A stretch of 64,000 bases of DNA from Terasakiella magnetica (GTDB taxonomy: Bacteria > Pseudomonadota > Alphaproteobacteria > Rhodospirillales > Magnetospirillaceae), in NCBI GenBank assembly GCA_902729415.1, contig CACVCF010000556.1, positions 62,001 to 126,000 on the forward strand, in the 5' to 3' direction. Below, piece after piece: positions 53,001-61,631 of the stretch (its first letter is position 1; each line of letters begins with the position of its first letter). The position numbers were made by a program, and so were the translations under genes. The notes under the pieces are model-generated. The model worked only from the letters and a program-made list of their open reading frames with translations, was not told the DNA's origin and ran no database searches.

Positions 53001-53113
53001 ATCTCGGGATACTGCCGCACCGGCAGGCTCATGAGCGCACGCAGGCCCACGAACAGGATCAGGAGACTGATCACCGAGGCCAGAACCGGCCGCTTGATGA
53101 AGATGTCGAACAT
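50048..53113 (-). CDS. RND efflux pump inner-membrane transporter (HAE1 type)
   Basis: A 1021-residue proton-driven exporter of the AcrB/MexB family, with twelve membrane helices and two large periplasmic loops. TM4 carries the proton-relay Asp pair (GLVVDDAIVVVENV). The FDIFIKRPVLA start and the late LAAQFESYRDPLVIMVSVPLS are typical. It acts with the adaptor encoded just upstream. No outer-membrane factor gene is nearby, so it must borrow a TolC-like protein. TetR control is suggested by the regulator and operator upstream. Confidence 0.93.
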   Translation of the reverse strand: MFDIFIKRPVLASVISLLILFVGLRALMSLPVRQYPEMTNTVITITTIFPGADSELIQGFVTQPLQKAVATAEGIDYLTSRSLQGMSEIKAFVRLNEDPEAAMTEVMSKANEVRSVLPRGINDPIIKKETGQSFASAYLAFSSDRLSQQQITDYVMRVVQPKLAAVPGVANPEVFGGQKFSMRVWIDPEKLAQHGMGADDLKTALTGNNFTSAAGSTKGSYDVVSTQVSTDLKSVDEFRQLVIKHDGARLVRLGDVAEVKLGPENDDMSVFASGDRAIFVGVYTTPEANPLTVIRQVREEALPALQAQLPPGLTAKVAYDSTLFIEAAIYEVAKTIAEAAVIVMVVIFCFMGSARSVAIPVVTVPLSLVGVAMLLLALGFSINLLTLLAMVLAIGLVVDDAIVVVENVHRHIEDGLSPVQAALVGTREIAGPVISMTITLAAVYAPIAFMGGLTGSLFKEFALTLAGAVVVSGVVALTLSPMMCSKILRHDEDKTGLPAMIDRTFDRVRATYERWLAASLADRPTTLVFAVIVLGSLPFLFMAVPTELAPEEDQGVIFTAYNGPASVNTDFMEAFSHQIDHKLREFPEAKDTFLINGFGAPSNGFGGVTLTGWESRKRAAKELTAAFQMALNEVSGVKASVFPPPPLPGVDGLPVQFVVSAVSDYGQLNELQDEMLRRARASGMFAFIDADLKFESPQTRLEIDRDKAAAYGISMQQIGDALGTMTGGNYVNLVNLQGRSYQVIPQVPREFRLDPAQLGRFHIRGGDGTPIPLSSLVSQGHGVRPVSLNQFNQLNAITIQAFPMPGVTLGQALGVLQQAASEVLPKGATVDYAGQSRQYMQEGNALILTFVFALVVIFLVLAAQFESYRDPLVIMVSVPLSMCGALIPLALGVSSMNIYTQVGLVTLIGLITKHGILICEVARERQEKDGLSRLDAVKIAAGLRLRPILMTTAAMVAGLIPLLFASGAGAASRFSIAVVIVAGMSIGTLFTLFVLPTIYTLIAAERTRLHLVPVAEREAAE

Positions 53114-53136
53114 GGGTGTCTTCCTTCAGCCTTGCC

Positions 53137-54252
53137 CTATCTGAGCGCCGAAACCTTCAACGGATCTTCGGCGGCCAGTTGGATCAGCGAACCGTTCTCC
53201 AGCTTGACCTGCCCGGAGGTGACCACCAGATCGCCCGGCGCCACTCCCTTCTTGATCACCACCATGCCATCTCGGCGCTCGCCCAGTTCGACCACGGCGC
53301 GCTCGGCCTTTCGCACCGTCTTACCGTCGGCCCCGGTCTCTTCCCGCACCAGGAACACCGCATCACCGTGCAGGTTGTAGGCCACAGCCGAATTGGGCAC
53401 CGTCACCACCAGATCGGCACCGGGACGCGCCACCTCGATCTTGGCGAACATGCCGGGACGCAGGTTGCGCTGGGTATTGGGGAAGCGGGCCTGAACACCG
53501 ACCATGCCGGTCTTGGCTTCGACCAGCGGCTCGATAGCGGCGATGGAGCCTTCGAACATCTGTCCCGGCCAAGCATCGGTAGTCATGCGCACCACCTCAC
53601 CCACCGTCACCACCGCCAGATCCTTTTGTGACACTGTGAAATCACACAGCATCAGTGACAGATCCTGAAGATTGACGATGGTCTGACCGGGCTGGAGATA
53701 CTGGCCGAGATCGACCTTGCGCACCCCCAGGGCGCCGTCAAACGGCGCCAGGATGGATTTCTTGGCGATCTGGGCGTGAAGCCCGGCAACCTTGGCCTGC
53801 TTGACCTTCAACTCGGCCTCGGCCTTTTCGAGAGCCGAAACGCTGACAGTGTTCGAGCGCAACAGCGCCGCGCTGCGGTCGAACGAGGTCCGCGCCAGTT
53901 CCTGTTCGGCCTGGGCGCTGCGCAGGTCGCTCTGCTCGACATCGGTGTCGAGGCGCAACAATACCTGCCCGCGCTTGACCTCCTGGCCCGACTGGAAGGC
54001 GATATCCTTGACCAGCCCGGCCATGGAGCCGCTGATATCGACGCCGTTGACCGCCTGAAGGGTGCCGACCGCCGGAACCACGCTGCGCCATTCGCCCTGC
54101 CCCGCCTTGGCAGCGGTAACCGTGATCACCGGCTTGGGCATGGTGGCAAAGAACTGCTTGATCATGGTGTTGCGGAAGCTGACAAAGCCGAAAACGCCGC
54201 CGAAAACGACGCCGCTGGCCACCAGCATGATAATCATCCGTTTGGCGCGCAT
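53137..54252 (-). CDS. RND efflux pump periplasmic adaptor
   Basis: A 371-residue membrane-fusion protein. An N-terminal anchor (MRAKRMIIMLVASGVVFGGVFGF) is followed by a biotinyl-lipoyl-like half (VNGVDISGSMAGLVKDI), an alpha-hairpin (about 100-165) rich in Ala/Glu/Leu (SDLRSAQAEQELARTSFDRSAALL), the second lipoyl half (SILAPFDGALGVRKVDLGQYLQPG) and the beta-barrel and membrane-proximal domains. It bridges the inner-membrane pump and the outer channel. The order tetR-adaptor-pump on one strand suggests a single operon. Confidence 0.92.
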   Translation of the reverse strand: MRAKRMIIMLVASGVVFGGVFGFVSFRNTMIKQFFATMPKPVITVTAAKAGQGEWRSVVPAVGTLQAVNGVDISGSMAGLVKDIAFQSGQEVKRGQVLLRLDTDVEQSDLRSAQAEQELARTSFDRSAALLRSNTVSVSALEKAEAELKVKQAKVAGLHAQIAKKSILAPFDGALGVRKVDLGQYLQPGQTIVNLQDLSLMLCDFTVSQKDLAVVTVGEVVRMTTDAWPGQMFEGSIAAIEPLVEAKTGMVGVQARFPNTQRNLRPGMFAKIEVARPGADLVVTVPNSAVAYNLHGDAVFLVREETGADGKTVRKAERAVVELGERRDGMVVIKKGVAPGDLVVTSGQVKLENGSLIQLAAEDPLKVSALR

Positions 54253-54263
54253 GGCCAGCTCCG

Positions 54264-54791
54264 TTAGTGAAGAAGACCGAGGGCGTGGTGCATCAGTCGT
54301 TCCGAGACCTCGGAATCGCGCGGCGCAAGGCCCATCAGACGTTGGAAATAAACCCCGTCCATGGCGGTGCAGATCAGCACCGCCCGCTCGAAATCAGGGC
54401 TGTCGCTTTTCAGGCGCTCCATCCCCCGCTCGTACATGGCGTGGATGGGAGCCATCAAATCGGGGTTGATGGTCACCGCCGCCAGCAAGGCGCCCCCCAC
54501 CGGGTCGCTGGCCGGGCCGTTGGGGTCGAAGCTGGTGCGCACCAGGGTCCGCGCCCACCGGTACGGCCCCGCGGGCTCGCGCTGGTAATAGTCCTGCTGC
54601 AACTGGTCGCACTGATCGATCAGGCGCTGGACCATACCGCGGATCAGGTCATCCTTGCTCTTGAAGTGATAGAGCACGCCGCCCTTGCTCACCCCCGCCA
54701 CCTTGGCCGCCTCGTCCAGGGTCAGCTTGCCGACGCCCTGGTCGCGGACGATGCTCATGGCCGAATCGATGATCTTTTCCCTGGTGCTCAT
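54264..54791 (-). CDS. TetR-family repressor of the RND pump
   Basis: A 175-residue dimeric repressor. The N-terminal helix-turn-helix is clear (LTLDEAAKVAGVSKGGVLYHFKSKDDLIRGMV), and the C-terminal domain is the ligand-binding core. The start at 54791 gives MSTREKIIDSAMSIV, the usual beginning. A perfect palindrome at 54810-54829 lies 18 bases upstream, so it probably represses its own promoter and the pump genes that follow. Ligands are unknown. Confidence 0.9.
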   Translation of the reverse strand: MSTREKIIDSAMSIVRDQGVGKLTLDEAAKVAGVSKGGVLYHFKSKDDLIRGMVQRLIDQCDQLQQDYYQREPAGPYRWARTLVRTSFDPNGPASDPVGGALLAAVTINPDLMAPIHAMYERGMERLKSDSPDFERAVLICTAMDGVYFQRLMGLAPRDSEVSERLMHHALGLLH

Positions 54792-54809
54792 GCCCCTGCG
54801 CCTTTTTAC

Positions 54810-54829
54810 TGTACCGACCAGACGGTACA
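54810..54829. promoter_or_regulatory. Palindromic TetR-type operator
   Basis: TGTACCG (54810-54816) and CGGTACA (54823-54829) are perfect arms around a 6-base spacer, a classical TetR/AcrR-family operator layout. The position immediately before the tetR start implies autoregulation and control of the pump operon. Confidence 0.75.
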
Positions 54830-56603
54830 TGAGGGCTGGCGCAAAAGTCTAGCTAGCCGGAAGCATGAATCCCCTGCACCATATGCATATCCGCACGGGC
54901 CGAGTGGAATAGAAACGCCTGGCGAAGGGGCTCCCCCTGGCGGGAAGGGCGCAGTCATTGATTCCAGATTGCCTTGTGATATTGATAGGTGCCGCCGCAA
55001 CGAGAGGTCTCCCGGTCCATGGCCCGTCCGCCCAATCGTGCTATTCTCGAATCCATGTTCCGCCGCGCGGTCCAGGCTTTCAACAGTGCCAATTTCGCGG
55101 CGGCCGCCAAAGAATGCGAGCGCATGCTCGCCCAGGACAAGACCTGTCCTCCGGCACTCCAGATGCTGGGGGCCATCGGCATGCAGACGGGGAATTTCAC
55201 CAAGGCGGCCAGCTACTTCGCCAAGGTCGCCAAGACACAACCATCATCCTTCGAAGCCAGGGCAAACCTGGGACTGGCTCAACTGTCCCTGGGACTGGCC
55301 GACAAGGCGGTGAGTGAATTCGAGGCGGCGCTGCGCCTCGCACCCAACATGGCGGACATCCACAACCATCTTGCCAATGCCCTGGCCGCCGCCGGCCGCG
55401 ATGGAGAGGCCGTGGAACGCTACGCTGCCGCCATCCGGCTCAATCCCAATTTCCCGGAGCTTCGGGTCAATCTCGCTACCCATCATCTGGCCATGGGGCG
55501 TCTGGCCGAAGCCGAGGCCGATTTCCGCGCCCTATTTCCGCGCGCGCCCAACCATCCCCGCATCCGGGCGGGACTATCCAGGATTCTGGTGTTTCACGGT
55601 AAGGCGATGTTCGAGGCCGACACCCTGGATGGCGCGGCGGCGGCTTTGATTGAGGCCGTCAATCTTGACGACAGCAATGCCGAGGCACATCTTTTCCTGG
55701 GCCAGACCATGTTGGCCGCGGGAAAGAACAGCGTGGCTATCGCCGCCTTCCGCAACGCCGCCAGAAGCTGTGCCGAGGCCGTCCCGTTGCTGTTTGAAAC
55801 CGGTAATGCCCTGTGCGCCGTCAAGCTGTGGGACGAGGCCGCCGCTCTTTTCGATCAGGTAGAGCATCTGGCCCCCTCCCATGTGGGGGCCTTGGTCAGC
55901 CTTGGATCGTCCCACCTGCAGATGGGCCGTCACTCCCAGGCCGCCGCCGCCTATGAGCGCGCCCTGAAGGTGGAGGCCGCGAACGAAACGGCGCTGCGGG
56001 CTTGCCTCAACGCCGCCATGTACCGCGACGACATTGATGCCGTCGAGATACAGCGCCTTCATACCCGCTATGGCCAGGCCCATGCCGAGACGCTTTCTCC
56101 GCTCCAGATTCCCGCACGGGAAGACGGGCGATTACGTATCGGCTATCTGTCATCCGACTTCCACGACCACCCCGTAACCGGCAACATGCTGCCGGTGTTA
56201 CGCAACCATGACCGCCGGGCATTTTCGATCCACCTCTATGCCAACGTCGCCTCGCCGGACCGCGTGACGGCCAAGGTCAAGGATATGGCCGACAGTTGGT
56301 GTGACACCACCGGCATGTCGGACCGCGAAACCGCCGAGCGTATCCGGGCCGACGGCATCCATATCCTGGTGTCTCTGGCCGGACATTTCGATCAGAACCG
56401 CCCCGGTGTCTGTGGCTATCGTGCCGCACCGGTGCAAATCAGCATGCACGACGTCGCCACCAGCGGCCTGAGCGAGATGGATTATGTCGTGGGTGACGCC
56501 TGGCTGTTGCCGCGCCACGCTCCCGAAGCGTTCTCCGAGCGCGCGCTACGTCTGCCCCAGTTCTATCTGGCCGATATCCCTGAAGAATTACCGCCGCTTA
56601 ATA

Positions 56604-56615
56604 CCCCCCCCCCCC
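56604..56615 (+). repeat. Run of twelve cytosines inside the glycosyltransferase-like gene
   Basis: Twelve consecutive C lie in the NTPPPRQG-encoding region. In the present length the frame is correct into the catalytic domain. A mononucleotide run of this size is prone to slipped-strand changes and would switch the gene off or on. Confidence 0.9.
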
Positions 56616-56790
56616 GCCAAGGGCCAGTAGTTTTCAGCTGCTTCAATTCCCCGGCCAAGATCACGCCCACAATACTGGGGCTGTGGGGGCGCATTCTGTC
56701 GAAGGTCCCGGATTCGGTGCTGCTGCTGAAATACGCCAACGCCTATGAATCGGACGAGTTGCGCCAGCGCATGACCGATACCCTTGTCCA

Positions 56791-56816
56791 GGCGGGAGCC
56801 GATGGCGGGAGCCGAT
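56791..56816 (+). repeat. 13-base tandem duplication causing the frameshift
   Basis: GGCGGGAGCCGAT occurs at 56791-56803 and again at 56804-56816, followed by GGCGGG. Deleting one copy restores a reading frame consistent with the family, so the duplication is the likely lesion. A sequencing error is less likely for a 13-base unit, but an assembly error is possible. Confidence 0.92.
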
Positions 56817-57275
56817 GGCGGGCAGGTGCGCTTCATCACCGAGCGCGATGACCTGAAAACCTTCCTGGCGCGCTACAACGGCGTCGATATCGCCCTTGAT
56901 ACCGCGCCCTTCAGCGGCTCAACCACCTCATTCCAGGCCCTTGCCATGGGCGTGCCGGTGGTGACATGGCCATGGGAGCGCATGGTCAGCCGCTGGACCG
57001 CGGCCATCCTCCGAGTCATCGCCATGGATGAGCTGATCGCCGCCTCGGCAGACGACTATGTCGCCCTGGCGGTCAAAGCCGCGGAAGAGGCCGGACGCTG
57101 GCGAAGCCAGCGTCCGGCGATCCGCCAGCGCCTGTCACAATCACGGCTGTGCAACTCCCCACGCTGGACCCGGCATCTTGAGAGGCTCTACCACGCCACG
57201 TGGCGGCGGCACCTGCGGACCAGCTTATAGCTCTTAGAACCGGCACGAGGCTGCCCGACCCGTCGTCATCGTATT

Positions 57276-57686
57276 CTATGGAATGGCGTAAGTGGCGGTG
57301 ACGTGGGAAACCAGATCGTCGGTTCCGGCGGCGATCAACTCCACCGCCCCCATGGCGAGGCGGCGGCCCAGCTTCATCAGACTGGCCTCGGCGATGATGT
57401 CGCAGCGTTCGGCCTTGCGCAGAAAGGCGATGTTGAGATTGCTGGTCACCGCCATTTCCACCTTGCCGATGGCCGACAGCACGGCGGCGTACAGCGCCAC
57501 ATCGGCCAGGGTCATCAGCGCCGGACCGCAGACCACATCCACCGGACGGGTAAGATGGGGGCCGAACGGCATGAGCAGGCGCGCCGTGCCCTTGCCGATG
57601 GATAATGCCTGGATGTTGAGAGCCGCCGCCATGGGCAGTTTCTCATTCAGCAGGGCATTGAACTCTTCGGGAGATATGGCGGACAT
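57276..57686 (-). CDS. PaaI-type hotdog-fold thioesterase
   Basis: A 136-residue single-domain hotdog protein. The central helix and catalytic region read RPVDVVCGPALMTLADVALYAAVLSAIG, where Asp and Gly positions resemble the PaaI/YbgC-like thioesterases, followed by AVTSNLNIAFLRKAERCDIIAEASLMKLGRRLAMGAVEL. It probably hydrolyses an acyl-CoA. The ATG at 57686 has CGGAG upstream. It is divergent from the enoyl-CoA hydratase gene, which fits a shared fatty-acid or aromatic catabolic role. Confidence 0.8.
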   Translation of the reverse strand: MSAISPEEFNALLNEKLPMAAALNIQALSIGKGTARLLMPFGPHLTRPVDVVCGPALMTLADVALYAAVLSAIGKVEMAVTSNLNIAFLRKAERCDIIAEASLMKLGRRLAMGAVELIAAGTDDLVSHVTATYAIP

Positions 57687-57755
57687 GATCACTCCGGGCT
57701 AATCTGGTCACACCACTTTTAACCACGAACCGATCCGCAGCAAGGGAGCATTCGC

Positions 57756-58541
57756 ATGACCAGTGCCGACCCCATCCTTCTGACCACCCTTGCGGACGGA
57801 ATCGCCACCTTGACGCTGAACCGGCCGCAGGCGCGCAACGCCCTGTCCATCGCCCTGATGCTGGCGCTCGACGAGGCGCTGGCCGCCGTCTCCGCCGACC
57901 CGGCCGTCAAGGTGGTGGTGCTGGCCGCCAACGGCCCCGCCTTTTGCGCCGGTCACGATCTCAAGGAGATGCGGGCACTGGAAGGCCGCCATGCGGTCGA
58001 GCGGGTGTTCTCGCTGTGCTCCAAGGTCATGACCGCCATCGTGCGGCTACCCAAACCGGTGATCGCCAGGGTCCACGCCATGGCCACCGCCGCCGGCTGC
58101 CAATTGGTGGCCAGCTGTGATCTCGCCTATGCCGCCGATACCGCCCAGTTCGCCACGCCGGGCGTCAATATCGGCCTGTTCTGCTCCACCCCCATGGTGG
58201 CGCTGTCGCGCGCGGTCGGGCGCAAGCAGGCCATGGAGATGCTGCTGTCGGGCCAGCCGGTCAGCGCCGCCCAGGCCGAAACCTGGGGCCTGATCAACCA
58301 CGCCGTCGCCCCCGCCGAGCTTGATACCGCCGTGGCCGCGATGGCCGGGCTGATCGCCTCGAAATCGCCCTATACCCTCAAAGTGGGCAAGGAGGCGTTC
58401 TATCGTCAGGTGGAAATGAGCCTGGACGACGCCTATGCCCATGCCAGCGAGGTCATGACCCTGAACATGCTGGCCCACGACGCCGCCGAAGGGATCGACG
58501 CCTTTTTGGGCAAGCGCCCCCCGCAGTGGAAGGGCTGCTGA
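57756..58541 (+). CDS. Enoyl-CoA hydratase/isomerase family protein
   Basis: A 261-residue crotonase-fold enzyme. The oxyanion-hole segments are visible: NGPAFCAGHDLKEM and the later ATAAGCQLVASCDLAYA. The catalytic Glu pair of true hydratases is not clearly conserved, so it may act on another acyl-CoA. It is monocistronic, 69 bases after the divergent thioesterase start. The next gene, soeA, follows after about 100 bases and probably has its own promoter. Confidence 0.85.
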   Translation: MTSADPILLTTLADGIATLTLNRPQARNALSIALMLALDEALAAVSADPAVKVVVLAANGPAFCAGHDLKEMRALEGRHAVERVFSLCSKVMTAIVRLPKPVIARVHAMATAAGCQLVASCDLAYAADTAQFATPGVNIGLFCSTPMVALSRAVGRKQAMEMLLSGQPVSAAQAETWGLINHAVAPAELDTAVAAMAGLIASKSPYTLKVGKEAFYRQVEMSLDDAYAHASEVMTLNMLAHDAAEGIDAFLGKRPPQWKGC

Positions 58542-58640
58542 ACCCGGCGCCCTTTCCCGATTGCCTTATTAGCCACCCCTAAAGTAGAGTGTCCTAAAGG
58601 CTCATAAGAGCCGCGCGGCAAACAGGGGGGGAAGGTCGGC

Positions 58641-61538
58641 ATGAGGGATCCCGAATCGATTCCGGATTCCGAACTCGGTCGTTCGGAGGTCAAGACCACC
58701 ACGTGCTATATGTGCGCCTGCCGCTGCGGCATCCGCGTTCATCTGCGCGACGGCGAGGTGCGCTATGTGGAGGGCAATCCCGACCACCCGCTGAACAAGG
58801 GGGTGATGTGCGCTAAGGGCGCCTCGGGCATCATGAAGCAGTATTCGCCCGCCCGCCTGACCAAGCCCTTGAAGCGCAAGGACGGCGCCGAGCGCGGCAC
58901 CAGCCAGTTCGAGGCCATCTCGTGGGAGGAGGCATTCTCGACCCTGGCCGAGCGCCTGGGGCATCTGCGCGCCACCGACCCCAAGAAATTCGCCCTATTC
59001 ACCGGCCGCGACCAGATGCAGGCCCTGACCGGCCTGTTCGCCAAACAGTTCGGTACCCCCAATTACGCCGCCCATGGCGGATTTTGCTCGGTCAACATGG
59101 CCGCCGGCATGATCTACACCTTCGGCGGCAGCTTCTGGGAATTCGGCGGCCCCGATCTGGAGCGGGCCAAGCTGTTCATCATGATCGGCACCGCCGAGGA
59201 CCACCACTCCAACCCCATGAAGATGGAGTTGGCCAAGTTCAAACGCGGCGGCGGCCGCTTCATCGCCGTCAATCCGGTCCGCACCGGCTATGCCGCCATT
59301 GCCGATGAATGGGTGCCCATCCGCCCCGGCACCGACGGCGCCCTGCTGCTGGCCCTGGTGCGGGAGATCATCGAGCTGGGGCTGTTCGACCGCGACTTCC
59401 TGGTGCGCTATACCAATGCCGCCGAACTGGTGAACCAGGACGAAGCCAGCGACGAGCACGGCCTGTTCGTGCGCGACGGCAGCATCCCCGTGCGCCCCGA
59501 CACCTTCGAGACCCCCGACAAACTGTGGTGGGACCGCGAAAGCGACAAACCGGTGATCGCGCGCACCCCCGGCACCGAGGGCCGCCTGATGGGCAGCTAC
59601 ACCCTGGCCGACGGCCTCCCCGTCAAGCCCTCGTTCCAGTTGCTGAAGGAGCGGGTGAAGGACTACACCCCAGAGTGGGCCGAGGCCATCACCGGTATTC
59701 CCGCCGCCACCATCCGCCGTCTAGCGGCCGAGATGGGGGTGACGGCGCGTGACCAGACCATCGAACTGCCCATCGCCTGGACCGATTGCTGGGGTGTCGA
59801 ACACGACAAGGTCACCGGCAACCCGGTGGCTTTCCATGCCATGCGCGGCCTGGCCGCCCATTCCAACGGTTTTCACACCACCCGCACCCTGGCCATTCTG
59901 ATGACCCTGCTGGGCACCATCGACCGGCCGGGCGGATTCCGCCACCGGGCGCCGTTCCCGCGCCCCATTCCGCCCTGCCCCAAGCCCCCCAAGGGGCCGC
60001 AGGCGGTCAAGGCGGGTGAGCCCTTGACCGGCACGCCGCTGGGCTGGCCCGCCGATCCCGATGATCTGTCGGTAGACGCCGACGGTGAGGCCATCCGCCT
60101 CGACAAGGGTTTTTCCTGGGAATACCCGCTGTCGGTCCACGGCATGATGCACAACGCCATCACCAATGCCTGGCGCGGCGATCCCTATCCCATCGACACC
60201 CTGCTGCTGTTCATGGCCAACATGGCGTGGAACTCGACCATGAACACGTCCGAAGTGCGCAAGATGCTCACCGACAAGGACGAGGCCGGCCAATACAAGA
60301 TCCCATTCCTGGTGGTGTGCGACGCCTTCCAGTCCGAAACCGTGGCCTTCGCCGATCTGGTGCTGCCCGACACCACCTATCTCGAACGCCATGACGTCAT
60401 GAGCATTCTCGACCGGCCCATTTCCGAGTTCGACGGGCCGGTGGATTCGGTGCGCGTTCCCATCCTGCCGCCCTTGGGCGAGTGCAAGCCGTTCCAGGAC
60501 GTGGTGATCGAGCTGGCGACGCGGCTGAAACTGCCCGGCTTCACCAACAAGGATGGTTCGCGCAAGTTCCGCGACTATCCCGACTTCATCGTCAATTTCG
60601 AGACCGAGCCGGGGTCCGGTATCGGCTTTCTATCGGGCTGGCGCGGCAAATCGGGCGAGAAGTTCCTGGTGGGCGAGCCCAATCCCGGCCAGTGGGAGAT
60701 GTATGCCCGCAACAACAACCACTTCCACTACGAGTTGCCACGCAGTTTCCAGTACATGCGCAACTGGAACAAAGGCTATCTCGACTGGGCCTATCGCCAC
60801 CGCATGATCCGTTTTACCGACCCGATCATGCCGCACATCTATTCCGAGGTGATGCAGAAGTTCCGTCTCGCCGCCGAGGGCAAGTGGAAGGGCAAGCAGC
60901 CGCCCGACCGCCTGCGCGACCGGGTGAAGACCTTCTTCGACCCACTGCCGTTCTATTACGCACCGCTGGAATGGTCGCACGCCGACAGCTCGCGCTATCC
61001 CCTGTCGGCGGTGACCCAACGGCCCATGGCCATGTACCATTCGTGGGATTCCCAGAACGCCTGGCTGCGCCAGATCCACACCAGCAACACCCTGGTGATG
61101 CATCCCAAGGTGGGCGCCCTGGGCAATTTCGACGACGGCGCCTGGGTGTGGGCGGAAAGCCCGTGGGGCAAGATCAAGTGCCAGGCCCGCTTCTCCGAAG
61201 CGGTGGAGCCGGGCACGGTGTGGACCTGGAACGCCATCGGCAAGGTCTCGGGCGCCTGGGGCCTCGATGCCGACGCCAACGAATCCAAAAAGGGCTTCCT
61301 GCTCAACCACCTCATCAGCGAGGAACTGCCCAACATGGTGGCGGGCAAGCCGGTGTCCAATTCCGATCCGGTGACGGGTCAGGCGGCATGGTACGACCTG
61401 AAACTGCGGGTCACGCCCTGCGCCCCCGGCGAGGCCGAGGAAAGCTGGCCGCAATTCGAGCCCATGCCGCAACTGCCGGGCCAGACCGGGTTCTCGGCCA
61501 AGCTGCGCGCCTATTTCGCCGGGAGGACCGGGAAATGA
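58641..61538 (+). CDS. soeA: SoeA-like molybdopterin catalytic subunit of a sulfite:quinone oxidoreductase
   Basis: A 965-residue member of the complex iron-sulfur molybdoenzyme family. The N-terminus binds a [4Fe-4S] cluster through Cys22, Cys25, Cys29 and Cys57 (C-x2-C-x3-C-x27-C). Cys149 in HGGFCSVNMAAG is a plausible molybdenum ligand. There is no twin-arginine signal, so the enzyme is cytoplasmic, as in Soe, unlike PsrA or PhsA. With SoeB and SoeC it would oxidise sulfite from Dsr to sulfate. A polysulfide or tetrathionate reductase is the alternative; the dsr context and missing signal favour sulfite oxidation. Confidence 0.87.
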   Translation: MRDPESIPDSELGRSEVKTTTCYMCACRCGIRVHLRDGEVRYVEGNPDHPLNKGVMCAKGASGIMKQYSPARLTKPLKRKDGAERGTSQFEAISWEEAFSTLAERLGHLRATDPKKFALFTGRDQMQALTGLFAKQFGTPNYAAHGGFCSVNMAAGMIYTFGGSFWEFGGPDLERAKLFIMIGTAEDHHSNPMKMELAKFKRGGGRFIAVNPVRTGYAAIADEWVPIRPGTDGALLLALVREIIELGLFDRDFLVRYTNAAELVNQDEASDEHGLFVRDGSIPVRPDTFETPDKLWWDRESDKPVIARTPGTEGRLMGSYTLADGLPVKPSFQLLKERVKDYTPEWAEAITGIPAATIRRLAAEMGVTARDQTIELPIAWTDCWGVEHDKVTGNPVAFHAMRGLAAHSNGFHTTRTLAILMTLLGTIDRPGGFRHRAPFPRPIPPCPKPPKGPQAVKAGEPLTGTPLGWPADPDDLSVDADGEAIRLDKGFSWEYPLSVHGMMHNAITNAWRGDPYPIDTLLLFMANMAWNSTMNTSEVRKMLTDKDEAGQYKIPFLVVCDAFQSETVAFADLVLPDTTYLERHDVMSILDRPISEFDGPVDSVRVPILPPLGECKPFQDVVIELATRLKLPGFTNKDGSRKFRDYPDFIVNFETEPGSGIGFLSGWRGKSGEKFLVGEPNPGQWEMYARNNNHFHYELPRSFQYMRNWNKGYLDWAYRHRMIRFTDPIMPHIYSEVMQKFRLAAEGKWKGKQPPDRLRDRVKTFFDPLPFYYAPLEWSHADSSRYPLSAVTQRPMAMYHSWDSQNAWLRQIHTSNTLVMHPKVGALGNFDDGAWVWAESPWGKIKCQARFSEAVEPGTVWTWNAIGKVSGAWGLDADANESKKGFLLNHLISEELPNMVAGKPVSNSDPVTGQAAWYDLKLRVTPCAPGEAEESWPQFEPMPQLPGQTGFSAKLRAYFAGRTGK

Positions 61539-61560
61539 CGAGCGAGGTCAGAACGATAAG

Positions 61561-61604
61561 CCCCACCCCGACCCTCCCCACGCCACGGCGGGGAAGGGAG
61601 ATGG
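61561..61604. repeat. GC-rich imperfect palindrome between soeA and soeB
   Basis: CCCTCCCC-acgccacgg-c-GGGGAAGGG lies in the 93-base gap of an otherwise tight operon. The arms fold into an imperfect hairpin. It resembles a dispersed repeat and may modulate expression of soeBC relative to soeA. Confidence 0.5.
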
Positions 61605-61631
61605 CATCGACCATGCTGAAGGGCCATCCCC

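Larger units (their letters stand above)
55019..57230 (+). pseudogene. TPR/O-GlcNAc-transferase (SPINDLY)-like gene disrupted by a frameshift
   Basis: The intact protein would be about 730 residues. The N-terminal half (about 10-330) is TPR repeats. The C-terminal part is an O-linked N-acetylglucosamine-transferase-like catalytic domain (IGYLSSDFHDHPVTGNMLPVL, APVQISMHDVATSGLSEMDYVV, SCFNSPAKITPTILGLWGRIL). The frame breaks at 56791-56816, where a 13-base unit is duplicated, and ends at 56851. Removing one unit restores VQAGADGGQVRFITERD and joins the rest (NGVDIALDTAPFSGSTTSFQALAMGVPVVTWP), which ends at 57230. A C12 tract lies at 56604-56615. The ATG at 55019 is preferred over a GTG at 54989. 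Glycosylation of a surface protein such as flagellin is a possible role. Confidence 0.85.
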
